From: DASWZN01 sp963841635
GTDB taxonomy: Bacteria; Acidobacteriota; Terriglobia; Bryobacterales; Bryobacteraceae
Direction: 5' to 3'
NCBI GenBank assembly: GCA_963841635.1
Contig: CAWJDO010000002.1
Span: 1 to 64,000, forward strand
DNA length: 64,000 nt
The notes beneath the pieces were generated by a model that ran no database searches, was not told the DNA's origin, and saw only the letters and a list, made by a program, of their open reading frames with translations. Of this stretch, positions 51,451 to 60,913 are shown piece by piece; within the stretch, counting starts at the first letter, position 1, and every line of letters starts with the position of its first letter. Made by a program: the position numbers and the translations under genes.

Positions 51451-54400
51451 CTACGCGGGCCTCGGCGCCCTCGGCCCCAGCGTCTCGCGCACCTTGGCCG
51501 CCAGGGAGTGCGGAGAGAAGGGCTTCTGCAGATAGGCCATCTCGCCTGCCGGGCCGCCTTCCCCGGCGATCAGTTTGTCCGCGTAACCGGACATGAAGAG
51601 CACCTTGATCGAAGGCCTCAGCGTGGTCAACTTCGCGGCCAGCTCCGGACCGGTCATGCCGGGCATCACCACATCGGTCACCATCATGTCGACAGACCCG
51701 GTATAAATCGCGCAAAGCTGCAGAGCGTCCGGGCCGCTGGCGGCGCCCAGCACCTTGTATCCGTAACTCTCGAGAACCTCCATCGCCAGGTGCCGGACCT
51801 CGGCCTGATCCTCCACCACCAGCAGCGTCTCCTCGCCGCTCAGATCCGCGGCCGGCCCTGTGGGGACCTCCGCGGCGACGACCTGGCCCGCGGCGCGAGG
51901 CAGACAGATGTGGAACGTGGTGCCCGCACCGGCTTCGCTGTGAACCCAGATGTGCCCGCCGGCTTGCTTGACGATGCCGTACACCGTGGATAGTCCCAAG
52001 CCAGTTCCCTTGGCCTTGTCCTTGGTGGTGAAGAACGGCTCGAACAGGTGGCTGCGCGTGTATTCATCCATCCCCGAGCCGGTGTCGCCGACCGCCAGCT
52101 CCACATAAGACCCCCCCGCCAGCTCCGGGCGGTTGTCGCCGGCCGTGAAGTCGCGGGTCTCGACGATCAGATTGCCTCCCCGCGGCATGGCATCCCGCGC
52201 GTTGACCGCCAGGTTCATCAGGACCTGGTTGATCTGGTTGGGATCGGCGAGCACCTTCCCGCTCGCCCCCAGGCGGACGATCAGCTCGATGTCCTCGCCA
52301 ATCAGGCGGCCGATCATGGTCTGGACGTCCTGGATCACGAGGTTGAGGTCCAGCACCTTGGGCTGCACCACCTGGCGCCTGCCAAAGGCCAGCAGCTGCT
52401 CGGTCAAGGCCGCGGCCCGCTGCGCCGCCTTCCGGATCTCGATTACGGAGTTGGCCAGGAAGCCGTCCGGGGGCAGCTCTTCGAGCACCAGCTCGCCGCA
52501 GCACAAGATGACGGTAAGCAGGTTGTTGAAGTCGTGGGCCACGCCTCCGGCCAGGCGCCCGATGCTCTCGAGGCGTTGCGCCTGCAGGAATTGGTCCTGC
52601 AACCGCCGGTACTCGGTCACGTCCTGTGCCGTGCCGATCATGTGCCGGACGCCGGAATCGTCCACCTCCAGCTCCCCGTGCTCGCGGACCCATCTCTGCG
52701 TGCCGTCTGGCCGAACGATGCGGTGGTCCAGCCGGAACGGTTTGCCGCCCTCGAGACTCGCGTCTATGGCGGCCCGGAGCGCGGCGCGGTCCTCGGGATG
52801 GACGGTCAGCGGAATGGTCTGCGACGTCGGGATGAAGGACTCCCGAGAGACTCCCCAAATGCGGTAGAGCTCGTGGGACCAGCGAATGGGCTCGCTCGAC
52901 CCCGCGGCGAGACTCCCCGTAGAGGCCTCCCAGCTGCCCAGCTCCGCGATCCGCTGGGCGCGCTCCAGCCAGGCCTCGCTTTTCCGCAAAGCGTCTTCGG
53001 CATGCTTGCGCTCGGTGACGTCCTGCGCCACCCCCAGCACCTTGCTGGGAATGCCGTCGGTGCGGGAGAACACCATGTCGCGGCAATGCACCCAGCACCA
53101 GTGGCCGTCGGCGTGCCGCATGCGGTACTCGATTTCGAGGGTCTCCCCGTCCGCGGCCTCCCGGCAGCGGCGGTAGTGCTCCGCCACCGCGGGCGCGTCC
53201 TCGGGGTGCAGGATCTGGCCCATCAGGTCGGGCCCCAGCGTCTGCGCGCGGTCGAAGCTGTATCCCAGGAACTCGGTCACGTGCCGGTTGGCGAAGGTAT
53301 TCCGGCCTTCCGCCAGGTCGTAGATGTAGAGCAGGTCCGGAGTGGCGTTGAGGATGCGGTGAACCAGGCGCCGGCTGGCGTCGAGCTCCTCTTCCATCTT
53401 CTTGCGCTCCGTAAAGTCCATGTGGGAACCGATGATGCGGCGCGGCTGTCCCTGGGCATCGAACAGCAGCGATCCCCGCGCCAGAATCCAGCGGTAGCTT
53501 CCATCCTTGTGTCGCAACCGGAAATCCGACTCGAACTCGGGGGAGGTCGTATTCAGGGACCTGATTACAGTCATCGCCCGCTCTCGGTCCTCGGGGTGGA
53601 GCCGGTTCTGCCACTCCTCTATGGTGTCGCCGATCTCGCCGGGCGCACAGCCAAGCTGCGCCTTCCATTCCGGCGAGTAGTAGACGTGCTGCGATCGAAG
53701 ATCGTAATCCCACAGCCCGGTCTTGGAGACCTGAACCGCCAGGTGCAACCGGCGTTCGCTTTCACGCAGCGCTTCCTCGGCGCGCGTCCGCGCCGTAACG
53801 TCGCGGAAGAAGACCAGAGCGCCATCCGCGTCGTGGTAGCGGAAGGGCTCCGCGGACACCTCCACGTCAACGATCGAGCCGTCCAGCCTGACGTACTTCT
53901 CCGCAATGGCCGGTACGCGCCTTCTGTCAGCGGTGAGCTGGTGCAGCCTCTCTTGGACCAGCTCCCGGCTGTCCGGGTGAATGCGCTCCAGTACGGGACG
54001 GCCGATAAGCTCGTCCGCGGACACGGCGCCGAAGGCAGCCACGCCGGCTGGATTGACGTAACGGAAGTAGCCGCCGGTCTGTATGAAAATCGCCTCGGGT
54101 GCGGTCTCCACCACCAGCCGGAACCGCTCCTCACTCTCCATCAGCGATCGTTGGGTCCTTTTGCGATCGGTGATGTCGACGATGACGACCAGGACGCCGA
54201 CCGCCGATCCGCTGCTGTCGAACAGCGGCGCGGAACTGATGCTGACTTCAATCGGGGAGCCGTCTTTCCTCAAGCGCTTAACTTCCAGGCCGCTCAGTGC
54301 CCTGCCGGGCATGATCTTCCAGAGCTCTCGCGTGCGGGCGCGCTCCTCTTCGGGATAGATGGCATCCGGCACGGGGCAGCCGAGAACCTCCTGCGCGGTC

Positions 54401-55947
54401 CAGCCATAGATGCCCTCGGCCGCCTTGTTGCAGAGCTGTACGCACCCTTTGCGATCCAGGACGATAATGCCTGCCGGCGCCGCTTGGATCACCGCTTCCA
54501 GTTTCTGCTTGGCCTGGCGCAACTCTTCTTCCATCGCTTTGCGTTCTGTGATGTCGCGAACGATGGTCTGGAAAAACTTAGCGCCATCCACATCAATCGG
54601 CCTGGTGCTGGCTTCAACGGGAAAACTCGTCCCGTCCCAACGGAGGTGACGGGTCTCCACCACGCGCCCGTCCGCTTCGAACTCCGCGGGCGGCTGTCCT
54701 TCGACCTCGCCCTGAGATACCCGCCGCAGGTCGCCGAGCCGCTTCTGTAAAAGATCCTCGCGGGTGTAGCCGTACGAGGCGGCGGCACGTTCGTTGGCCT
54801 CGATGATGCGCCCGTCCGTATTCGTCAGAAGGATGATGTCGTTGGTGTAGTGGCTGAGGTAGTCGAAATGCCCCTCCAGGGCCCGGCGTTCCTGTTCGGA
54901 CTCGTAGGCCTGCTTGTAGAACTGCAACCGCTGGTGGCGCCACAACACACCCAACGCGAATGCGGCCGCCGCGAGCAGCGCCGCCATCCGGAGCGCGAGG
55001 GCGGCGGCCTGCTGGCGCAGCGGGATCTCGACTTGTTCCAGGTCCATCTCGGCTACGATGGACCAGTTGGTGGCCGGAACCCTGCGCATCGCCGCCAGAA
55101 CCGGGACCCCCCGGTAGCCCACTCCGTGCATCGTCCCGCCGCGTCCGAGCTCAGCCGATGCGGCCGCCGAAAGGGCCATACCCGCCGGAGCCCGCGCGGC
55201 GCCGCCCTGGTCACGCAGCAGCAGGATGTCGCCGCTCCCGCCCGGAATCGGCCAGGGCTCGATAAGAGGATAGAGAGTCTTGTGCGCGTCGATCCCCAGA
55301 ACCAGGGTGGGTGAGGTGGGACCGCCCGCGGCCAGCGGGATGATCAGCGGGATGATCAGCCCAAGGTCGATGCGCTCCTGACTCTGGCTTGGCGCCAGAT
55401 CCGCCAGCACGACTCCGCCGGCCTGGCGAGCCTGCTCCGCGAGAGCGGCGTAAAACTCCGGGGAGCCGGCTGAGCCCAGGGCGACACGGACGTCCCCCTT
55501 ACGGCCGACCAGAACGGCGTTAGCGTAAACCGCCGCGTTCAAGCCTTGTATCCATTGCCGCACCGCGGCGGACGCCGCCTCGTCGGGACCTTCGATCGCG
55601 TGGACCGTGGAGGGTGACGCGGCCTCGGCCTCGATGGCGCGGGCGTCCTTGAATCGCTCCTCCCGCCACGCGACAACCTCGCGGACCTTCACGTCCGCGA
55701 TCGCGGAAAGATGAGCGCCTATATCCCGTATGATCGCCTCGCGCTCGTGAAGGAAGTAGCGGTAGCTCGCTCCCGCGAGACCCGTGGCTACCACCAGGAA
55801 GACCGCGAGGGGAAGGAAGAGCCGGTGGCGCAAGGGTTCGCCCAGCCGGCTGGATCGGGCTGGCCGGCTGTCCGGATCTACGCGCTTGTGGAACAACGTC
55901 TGCACCGTGCTGATCGCCAGAGTCCCAAGTAAAAGAGCGAAAAGCAT
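51451..55947 (-). CDS. hybrid sensor histidine kinase with six PAS domains
   Basis: The ~1498-aa product is started at the ATG at 55947 (MLFALLLGTLAIST) because longer frames run through a repeat. An N-terminal membrane helix, a second at about 45-62 and a third near 310 frame an extracytoplasmic sensor domain. Six PAS/PAC units follow (about 350-1110). Then come HisKA (GRLAGGVAHDFNNLLTVI, from about 1120), HATPase_c (NLAVNARDAMPRGG, DTGSGM, GTGLGLSTVYGIV) and a C-terminal receiver (phospho-Asp in VTDVVMPG, about 1371-1498). The HDFNN form marks the family of PAS-rich hybrid kinases. No separate response regulator is adjacent. The signal is unknown. Confidence 0.92.
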   Translation of the reverse strand: MLFALLLGTLAISTVQTLFHKRVDPDSRPARSSRLGEPLRHRLFLPLAVFLVVATGLAGASYRYFLHEREAIIRDIGAHLSAIADVKVREVVAWREERFKDARAIEAEAASPSTVHAIEGPDEAASAAVRQWIQGLNAAVYANAVLVGRKGDVRVALGSAGSPEFYAALAEQARQAGGVVLADLAPSQSQERIDLGLIIPLIIPLAAGGPTSPTLVLGIDAHKTLYPLIEPWPIPGGSGDILLLRDQGGAARAPAGMALSAAASAELGRGGTMHGVGYRGVPVLAAMRRVPATNWSIVAEMDLEQVEIPLRQQAAALALRMAALLAAAAFALGVLWRHQRLQFYKQAYESEQERRALEGHFDYLSHYTNDIILLTNTDGRIIEANERAAASYGYTREDLLQKRLGDLRRVSQGEVEGQPPAEFEADGRVVETRHLRWDGTSFPVEASTRPIDVDGAKFFQTIVRDITERKAMEEELRQAKQKLEAVIQAAPAGIIVLDRKGCVQLCNKAAEGIYGWTAQEVLGCPVPDAIYPEEERARTRELWKIMPGRALSGLEVKRLRKDGSPIEVSISSAPLFDSSGSAVGVLVVIVDITDRKRTQRSLMESEERFRLVVETAPEAIFIQTGGYFRYVNPAGVAAFGAVSADELIGRPVLERIHPDSRELVQERLHQLTADRRRVPAIAEKYVRLDGSIVDVEVSAEPFRYHDADGALVFFRDVTARTRAEEALRESERRLHLAVQVSKTGLWDYDLRSQHVYYSPEWKAQLGCAPGEIGDTIEEWQNRLHPEDRERAMTVIRSLNTTSPEFESDFRLRHKDGSYRWILARGSLLFDAQGQPRRIIGSHMDFTERKKMEEELDASRRLVHRILNATPDLLYIYDLAEGRNTFANRHVTEFLGYSFDRAQTLGPDLMGQILHPEDAPAVAEHYRRCREAADGETLEIEYRMRHADGHWCWVHCRDMVFSRTDGIPSKVLGVAQDVTERKHAEDALRKSEAWLERAQRIAELGSWEASTGSLAAGSSEPIRWSHELYRIWGVSRESFIPTSQTIPLTVHPEDRAALRAAIDASLEGGKPFRLDHRIVRPDGTQRWVREHGELEVDDSGVRHMIGTAQDVTEYRRLQDQFLQAQRLESIGRLAGGVAHDFNNLLTVILCCGELVLEELPPDGFLANSVIEIRKAAQRAAALTEQLLAFGRRQVVQPKVLDLNLVIQDVQTMIGRLIGEDIELIVRLGASGKVLADPNQINQVLMNLAVNARDAMPRGGNLIVETRDFTAGDNRPELAGGSYVELAVGDTGSGMDEYTRSHLFEPFFTTKDKAKGTGLGLSTVYGIVKQAGGHIWVHSEAGAGTTFHICLPRAAGQVVAAEVPTGPAADLSGEETLLVVEDQAEVRHLAMEVLESYGYKVLGAASGPDALQLCAIYTGSVDMMVTDVVMPGMTGPELAAKLTTLRPSIKVLFMSGYADKLIAGEGGPAGEMAYLQKPFSPHSLAAKVRETLGPRAPRPA

Positions 55948-56037
55948 TATAACCCGATTTTGCCGGCCGGCCGCTAAGTTACGGTCTCTCCTGGCTCGGG
56001 CGGGCGGCATGGCAATCACACGTCCTGAATTGGCGGC

Positions 56038-56123
56038 AGACCCGGGACTGGCACGAATTTCGCCGCCCTTGCGGAATTCGTGCCTGTCCCACCGCTGGTC
56101 GTCCGTCAACCATACCGCTCGGA
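56038..56123. repeat. interspersed ~88-bp hairpin repeat, family C, copy 1
   Basis: Contains GGACTGGCACGAATTTCGC paired with GCGGAATTCGTGCCTGTCC (56045-56089), then a conserved CCACCGCTGGTCGTCCGTCA tail ending CCGCTCGGAATT. Copies 2 and 3 are at 57303 and 58622. It lies between the kinase start and galM. Confidence 0.85.
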
Positions 56124-56145
56124 ATTCGCGCCAGACCCGCAAACA

Positions 56146-56171
56146 CCGCTCCCTGGCGGTCGCGGCTCGGC
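56146..56171. repeat. interspersed 26-bp repeat, family A, upstream of galM
   Basis: CCGCTCCCTGGCGGTC followed by GCGGCTCGGC, one base different from the 19429 copy. Located 70 bp before the galM start. Confidence 0.85.
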
Positions 56172-56240
56172 AGCAGCCCCCCCTGCTCCGTCGGCGGCGG
56201 AAACACGGTAGAATTCCCTTTTGTACAGGGAGCGAGCAAA

Positions 56241-57278
56241 GTGAACAAAAAGGACTTCGGAAAGACTCCGGACGGCACACCCGTCGAACTCTACACGCTG
56301 GCCAATTCGAGCGGCGTTGAAGCCACGATCATGACCTATGGCGGGACCGTCGTCTCGCTTCACACGCCGGACAGCCACGGCCGTTCCGGCGACATCGTCC
56401 TCGGCTTCGACCACCTGGAAGCTTACTTTGGCGGCGGGAATCCCTACTTCGGAGCGCTGATCGGCCGCTATGGGAACCGCATCGCCAACGGTCGTTTCAC
56501 CATCGGCGGCGTGGAATACAAACTCGCGCAGAACAACGGTCAGAACAACCTGCACGGCGGCCCGCGCGGGTTCGACAAGGTGGTATGGCGGGTCAAGGAT
56601 GCCGGCCCCCAGTCCCTGGAACTCGGCTATCTGAGTAAGGACGGAGATCAAGGGTTCCCCGGCAACCTGGACGTCACCGTACGCTACACCCTGACGGACG
56701 CGAACGAGCTGGGAATCGACTACAGCGCCACCACGGACCAGGACACCATCGTCAACCTCACCAATCATTCCTATTTCAACCTGGCCTCGGAGGGCGACAA
56801 CCAGGGCCACCTGATGCAGCTCTTTGCCGACCGTTTCACACCCGTCGATGCCAACCTCATCCCCTTTGGAGAGTTGCGTCCTGTGGCCGGTACGCCCTTT
56901 GACTTCCGTCAACCCGTGGCGATCGGAGCGCACATCGACCAGGCCGACGAGCAACTGCAGCGAGGCGGCGGATACGACCACAATTTCGTGCTCAACCGGG
57001 CCGGCGATGGCCTGTCCCCGGTAGCGAAGGTTGTGGACCCAAAGACCGGCCGCGTCCTCGAAGTGTTCACCACCGAGCCGGGCGTGCAGTTCTATTCCGG
57101 GAATTTCATCGCCGAACTGAAGGGCAAGGGCGGCAGGATGTACGGCAAGCGCTCGGGGTTCTGCCTCGAGACGCAGCACTATCCCGATTCGCCGAACAAG
57201 CCCAGCTTCCCGACCACGGCCCTCAAACCCGGCCAGCGCTACCATACGACGACCATCCACAAATTCTCGGCAGCCTGA
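56241..57278 (+). CDS. galM: aldose 1-epimerase (galactose mutarotase)
   Basis: The 345-aa product starts with GTG at 56241 after GGGAGCGAGCAAA. Motifs fit GalM: IGRYGNRIANGRFTIGG, NNLHGGPRGFDKVVW, NLTNHSYFNL (catalytic His), GYDHNFVLN and VQFYSGNFI; the catalytic Glu lies in FCLETQHYPDSPN. It interconverts the anomers of sugars such as galactose. It is flanked on both sides by family C repeats, suggesting a single-gene unit. Confidence 0.96.
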   Translation: MNKKDFGKTPDGTPVELYTLANSSGVEATIMTYGGTVVSLHTPDSHGRSGDIVLGFDHLEAYFGGGNPYFGALIGRYGNRIANGRFTIGGVEYKLAQNNGQNNLHGGPRGFDKVVWRVKDAGPQSLELGYLSKDGDQGFPGNLDVTVRYTLTDANELGIDYSATTDQDTIVNLTNHSYFNLASEGDNQGHLMQLFADRFTPVDANLIPFGELRPVAGTPFDFRQPVAIGAHIDQADEQLQRGGGYDHNFVLNRAGDGLSPVAKVVDPKTGRVLEVFTTEPGVQFYSGNFIAELKGKGGRMYGKRSGFCLETQHYPDSPNKPSFPTTALKPGQRYHTTTIHKFSAA

Positions 57279-57302
57279 GCCGTCGGAGGGTTCGGACTTG
57301 GC

Positions 57303-57398
57303 CGCAAACCAGGACTGGCACGAATTTCGCCGCCCTTGCGAAATTCGTGCCTGTCCCACCCCTGCCCTTCTGTCAGTCCTACCGCTCGAGATTTCGGA
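57303..57398. repeat. interspersed hairpin repeat, family C, copy 2
   Basis: GGACTGGCACGAATTTCGC pairs with GCGAAATTCGTGCCTGTCC (57312-57356; one mismatch in 19), followed by the conserved tail with CTGTCAGTCCTACCGCTCG. The remaining gap to 57548 holds AGTACTGTACGTAC and TATACT-like promoter sequence but no gene. Confidence 0.85.
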
Positions 57399-57548
57399 CA
57401 CAGTACCTAGGAACTAAAGTACTGTACGTACCGGTAGCTTTCCCCCGTACAAAATGTTACTAGTGTGTGCCAAACCGCTCGGAGTCTGTTCTATACTGGG
57501 CCGTAAAGAAAAAGCGGGCATGGGAGTGTTAAATTAACTGACCCGCGG

Positions 57549-58607
57549 ATGGTAGGCATCGCGATGAGACTTGCCACACAGCCCTGGCAGCCTTCAAAGA
57601 TCGGGCCCGTCGCGCCGTCGCGCGTGTCGGAGCCGTCCGCGGAAGCGCAGGAAGCGTCGTGGCGGTTCTATATGGACGCAGCGGAAGCCTCGTTCCATCT
57701 GCGCCAGGACGACGAGGCGATGCGATATCTGTCGCGCGCCGCTGAGATCGCCGGGGAACTGGGCCGTAACGACCCGGGCTTGGCCGAGAGCCTCAATGCG
57801 CTGGCGGTCATGCACTCCAAGGCAGGCAACCAGGCCACGGCGGAAAAACTCCTTCGCAAGGCGGCCACCATCTATGAGCAGTGCTATGGACCGACGCATC
57901 CGGACCTCGGCACCGTGCTCTACAACCTGGCGGGTGTCGCGAAACTGGAGCACAACTTCGATGCCGCGGCGGGCTGGTGCGAGCGCGCCCTCGCCATAGC
58001 CGAAAGCGCCCATGGGCCGAACCGGCCCGAAGTCGCGCTGGTGCTGGACCTGCTCGGAGAAATCTACTTGGGCCTGAGCCGCCGCCCAGCCGCGCTGTTT
58101 GCGTTGCGCCGCGCTCTCGCCATCAAGGAAGCCGCTCTGGGCCGGGAGGACTGGAACACCGCCATCACGCTCGGCAGGCTGGGAGAATTCTATCTGACGG
58201 GCGGGCGCTACAACGAAGCCGAGCCTCTTCTCCGCCGGGCGCTGGCGATCAAGGCGCGGATCCTGGGGCGGGAGAATCCCACGCTCGCGAAAGACCTCAA
58301 GCGGCTGGCGTACGCCTACAGTGCCCAGCATAAGTTTTACGAGGCCGAGCCGCTATTCGCGAATGCGCTCGGCATGCTCAAGCACGCGCTGGGCTCCAAG
58401 CATCCGGAGATCGTTCCGGCGCTGCGCGACCTGGCCAAGACCTACCGCGAACAAGCGCGCTTCAGCGAGACCAAGCGGCTGCTCGAGGTTTCGATCGCGA
58501 TTCTGGAGAAGGCGGCCGGACCCAACTACTGCGACACCGAAGTCGCTCTGGAATTCTACTCGGAGATCCTGCGCGTCATGAACCTCGACGCCGGCCGCCG
58601 CTCCTAG
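57549..58607 (+). CDS. tetratricopeptide-repeat protein
   Basis: The 352-aa product is built of about seven 42-residue TPR units of the kinesin-light-chain type. Examples are EKLLRKAATIYEQCYGPTHP, GWCERALAIAESAHGPNRPE and PLLRRALAIKARILGRENP. Such arrays are protein-binding scaffolds. No enzymatic domain or signal peptide is seen. The start may be the second Met at 57564, as neither ATG has a strong ribosome site. It stands alone between two family C repeats. Confidence 0.85.
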   Translation: MVGIAMRLATQPWQPSKIGPVAPSRVSEPSAEAQEASWRFYMDAAEASFHLRQDDEAMRYLSRAAEIAGELGRNDPGLAESLNALAVMHSKAGNQATAEKLLRKAATIYEQCYGPTHPDLGTVLYNLAGVAKLEHNFDAAAGWCERALAIAESAHGPNRPEVALVLDLLGEIYLGLSRRPAALFALRRALAIKEAALGREDWNTAITLGRLGEFYLTGGRYNEAEPLLRRALAIKARILGRENPTLAKDLKRLAYAYSAQHKFYEAEPLFANALGMLKHALGSKHPEIVPALRDLAKTYREQARFSETKRLLEVSIAILEKAAGPNYCDTEVALEFYSEILRVMNLDAGRRS

Positions 58608-58621
58608 CGTAGTGTGCCGCG

Positions 58622-58712
58622 CAAACCCGGGACTGGCTTGAATTTCGCCGCACTTGCGAAATTCGTGCCTGTCCCACCACTGGTTTTCTGCTAGTCATAC
58701 TCCTCGGAATCT
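58622..58712. repeat. interspersed hairpin repeat, family C, copy 3
   Basis: GGACTGGCTTGAATTTCGC with GCGAAATTCGTGCCTGTCC (58630-58674), then the conserved tail ending CTCCTCGGAATC. This is the most diverged copy. Confidence 0.8.
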
Positions 58713-58714
58713 TG

Positions 58715-58738
58715 TGGGGCAGGCGTCCACGCCTGCAG
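58715..58738. repeat. interspersed palindromic 24-bp repeat, family B, copy 2
   Basis: Identical to 34915-34938. It follows directly on a family C repeat and is followed by GCGGGTCTCCAGACCCGC, a second perfect hairpin, so repeats are clustered here. Confidence 0.8.
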
Positions 58739-58795
58739 CGGGTCTCCAGACCCGCTCTTCAGTCCTGAAGCACTGCCCCACGCGACAGCCGCCTG

Positions 58796-59632
58796 CTACT
58801 GCGCGGCAGCTACCTCGGAGCTCTTCGGCGTCCAGAAGTCCGGCGCCGCGGCCGCAACCGCCTTGGGAGCATTGCTCAACTCCGGCACGTACCGCAGCAA
58901 TTCGCTGCGGGCGTCCACGACGTTTTCGCTCGTCGCCGTGAGATAGCTCTGGAAAGCCTCATCGCCCAGCACATCCCGTAGCGACGGACGGCCATCGAAG
59001 GAGCCCAGGCTCTTGCCGTATGTCGCGATGTAGTAAACCGGGCCCGAGGTGCCTTCCATGCCCTGCGATACGGCCAGGGTAAGTTTCTGTCCGTTCTTCT
59101 CCCAGGCTTCTTTGATGCGCTTGACTTGCACCTCAAACTCCACGCTGTGCCCCGGCTTGATATGCACCGTGCTGACGCGAACCCAGCGCGATTGACCGAC
59201 GTACTTGGCCCACTCGGCGGGATCGGACGGATAGTTCGCACTCAGGTCCGGGCGCCGCTTGTGCAGCTCGCTGCGCGAACTCACGATCATGGAGTTGAAA
59301 TCCTGCATGGCCTTCTTGCTTTCGACCGGCCCGAACGCCTTGTTCACCGCGCCCATAAATGCGTCGGAGCCTCGATCGATGCCCGCATAGCCGTCGCGGG
59401 CCGACACGAACAGGACCGTGTTGTTCTCGCCGTACTCGGTGCTGAGCGCGAGCCATGTGTCGCCGTTGGCCCGGTTGGCTTCGACGAAACGCTTGTTTAG
59501 CGCGTCGAAATCGGCGCGCCGTTCCGGCTTGACTTTGACAACCAGGATGTCGAGGTATTGGTCTTTTTGTTGGGCCGCGGCCGAACCGGCGAGCAGCATT
59601 CCCGTAGCGAGCAGCAACAGGGTGTTTCGCAT
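58796..59632 (-). CDS. secreted hypothetical protein with two similar halves
   Basis: The 278-aa product has a signal peptide (about 1-20, ending SAAAQQ). Two segments look alike: YLDILVVKVKPERRADFDAL near the start and VRVSTVHIKPGHSVEFEVQV midway. Both resemble dimeric alpha+beta barrel (ABM/NIPSNAP-like) strands and suggest a tandem duplication. No catalytic residues are recognised. It is divergent from the cdaA gene with 110 bp between starts. Confidence 0.7.
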   Translation of the reverse strand: MRNTLLLLATGMLLAGSAAAQQKDQYLDILVVKVKPERRADFDALNKRFVEANRANGDTWLALSTEYGENNTVLFVSARDGYAGIDRGSDAFMGAVNKAFGPVESKKAMQDFNSMIVSSRSELHKRRPDLSANYPSDPAEWAKYVGQSRWVRVSTVHIKPGHSVEFEVQVKRIKEAWEKNGQKLTLAVSQGMEGTSGPVYYIATYGKSLGSFDGRPSLRDVLGDEAFQSYLTATSENVVDARSELLRYVPELSNAPKAVAAAAPDFWTPKSSEVAAAQ

Positions 59633-59742
59633 GTGTTTTTCTCCTCTGAGTTAGCTCTTGAACTTGAAGTTACTGTCAGGATGGTACACCAGTAGTTGTC
59701 GGGCGTGCGGAAAACTCGCGCGTTCCGGATAATAGTGGTGGA

Positions 59743-60885
59743 ATGCCTCTTATCCGCTGGCAGAGCGCCGTGGACTTCTTTGTGCTCGCCGCAGCCATCT
59801 ATGTGCTGCTGCGGTGGGCCAGGCAGGCGCGGGCGGTCCGGATCGCGCTGGCCATTCTAGGCCTCAACTCAGGCGCCCTGTTGGCGCGCAACTACGACCT
59901 CACCATCACCAGTTGGGTGCTCAGCGCGGCGGGCCTGCTGGCCGTGGCCGTTCTGCTGGTGGTGTTCCAGCCCGAGCTGCGGCACACGTTCATGCGGCTG
60001 GACGCGGTCATGCGCTCCGGCTGGCGGGAACGCGGTACGGCGGAGCCGGCGCGCCGCGCGATCACGGAGGCGGCCTTCACCCTGGCCGGGCAGCGCGTCG
60101 GTGCGCTGATCGTTCTGGTGCAGCGTGCGTCGATCGCGGAGCTGATTCAGGGCGGCACGCGGCTGGGCGCGGAGGTGACCCGCGAGCTGCTCGAGGCCAT
60201 CTTTCAGAAGACCTCGCCGCTGCACGACGGAGCCGCCGTCATCGAGGGCAACGCGATCGCCCGCGCCGGCGCCGTCCTCCCGCTCACGCAGCGCTCCGAC
60301 GTTCCTGAATTCTACGGCACTCGCCACCGCGCCGCCATGGGCCTGGCCGATCGCTCCGACGCCCTGGTAATCGCGGTCTCGGAAGAACGCGGAACCGTCA
60401 CGCTCATCGAAGACGGCCAGTCTCTCGCGATTTCGAGCCCCGAGCAACTGTCCGAAGTGTTGAGGCGCCTGGAGGCCGAATCGCACGTGACCAGGCCGTC
60501 GCGCGTGCGCCTCGCCCTGACCAGCAACCTGCGGCTCAAGCTGGCCGCGTGCGGCCTCGCCGCCGGCCTGTGGGGCCTGGCCCTCTACACCGCCGGAACG
60601 ACGGTGCGCACGGTTACCGTGCCGGTGGTGTTCAGCAGCGTCCCGGCGGGGATGAACGTCGGCTCGCAATCCGCCCTCGAAGTGGAAGTGCAACTCCGCG
60701 GCAATCCCTTCAGCATGGCCGCGGCGTCCCTGGGTCGCCTGGTCGCGACCCTCGACTTGAGGGGCGCCCAACCCGGAGTGCGCACGCTCAACATCCGGGC
60801 CCGTGACCTGGCGCTTCCGCCGGGCATCCGTTTCGAGCGCGCCTCGCCGCCCAGCGTCTCCGTGCGCCTGGCGCAGGCCCGATAA
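59743..60885 (+). CDS. cdaA: diadenylate cyclase CdaA fused to a YbbR/CdaR-like domain
   Basis: The 380-aa product has N-terminal membrane helices (about 1-75). A DAC domain spans about 95-235 with the DGA motif in SPLHDGAAVIEGN and the RHR motif in YGTRHRAAMGLAD; together they condense two ATP into c-di-AMP. A further membrane helix at about 265-285 (LAACGLAAGLWGLAL) leads to one YbbR domain (TVTVPVVFSSVPAGM to the end). CdaR, the usual separate regulator, consists of YbbR repeats, so the fusion would join enzyme and regulator in one chain. No glmM follows. Confidence 0.87.
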   Translation: MPLIRWQSAVDFFVLAAAIYVLLRWARQARAVRIALAILGLNSGALLARNYDLTITSWVLSAAGLLAVAVLLVVFQPELRHTFMRLDAVMRSGWRERGTAEPARRAITEAAFTLAGQRVGALIVLVQRASIAELIQGGTRLGAEVTRELLEAIFQKTSPLHDGAAVIEGNAIARAGAVLPLTQRSDVPEFYGTRHRAAMGLADRSDALVIAVSEERGTVTLIEDGQSLAISSPEQLSEVLRRLEAESHVTRPSRVRLALTSNLRLKLAACGLAAGLWGLALYTAGTTVRTVTVPVVFSSVPAGMNVGSQSALEVEVQLRGNPFSMAAASLGRLVATLDLRGAQPGVRTLNIRARDLALPPGIRFERASPPSVSVRLAQAR

Positions 60886-60913
60886 CGCCGCTAGGCCCGG
60901 TATACTGGCACGG

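Noticed and set aside
52048..54750. 900-aa plus-strand frame opposite the histidine kinase
   Set aside because: It is antisense to a clear PAS/HisKA protein and has no domain of its own.
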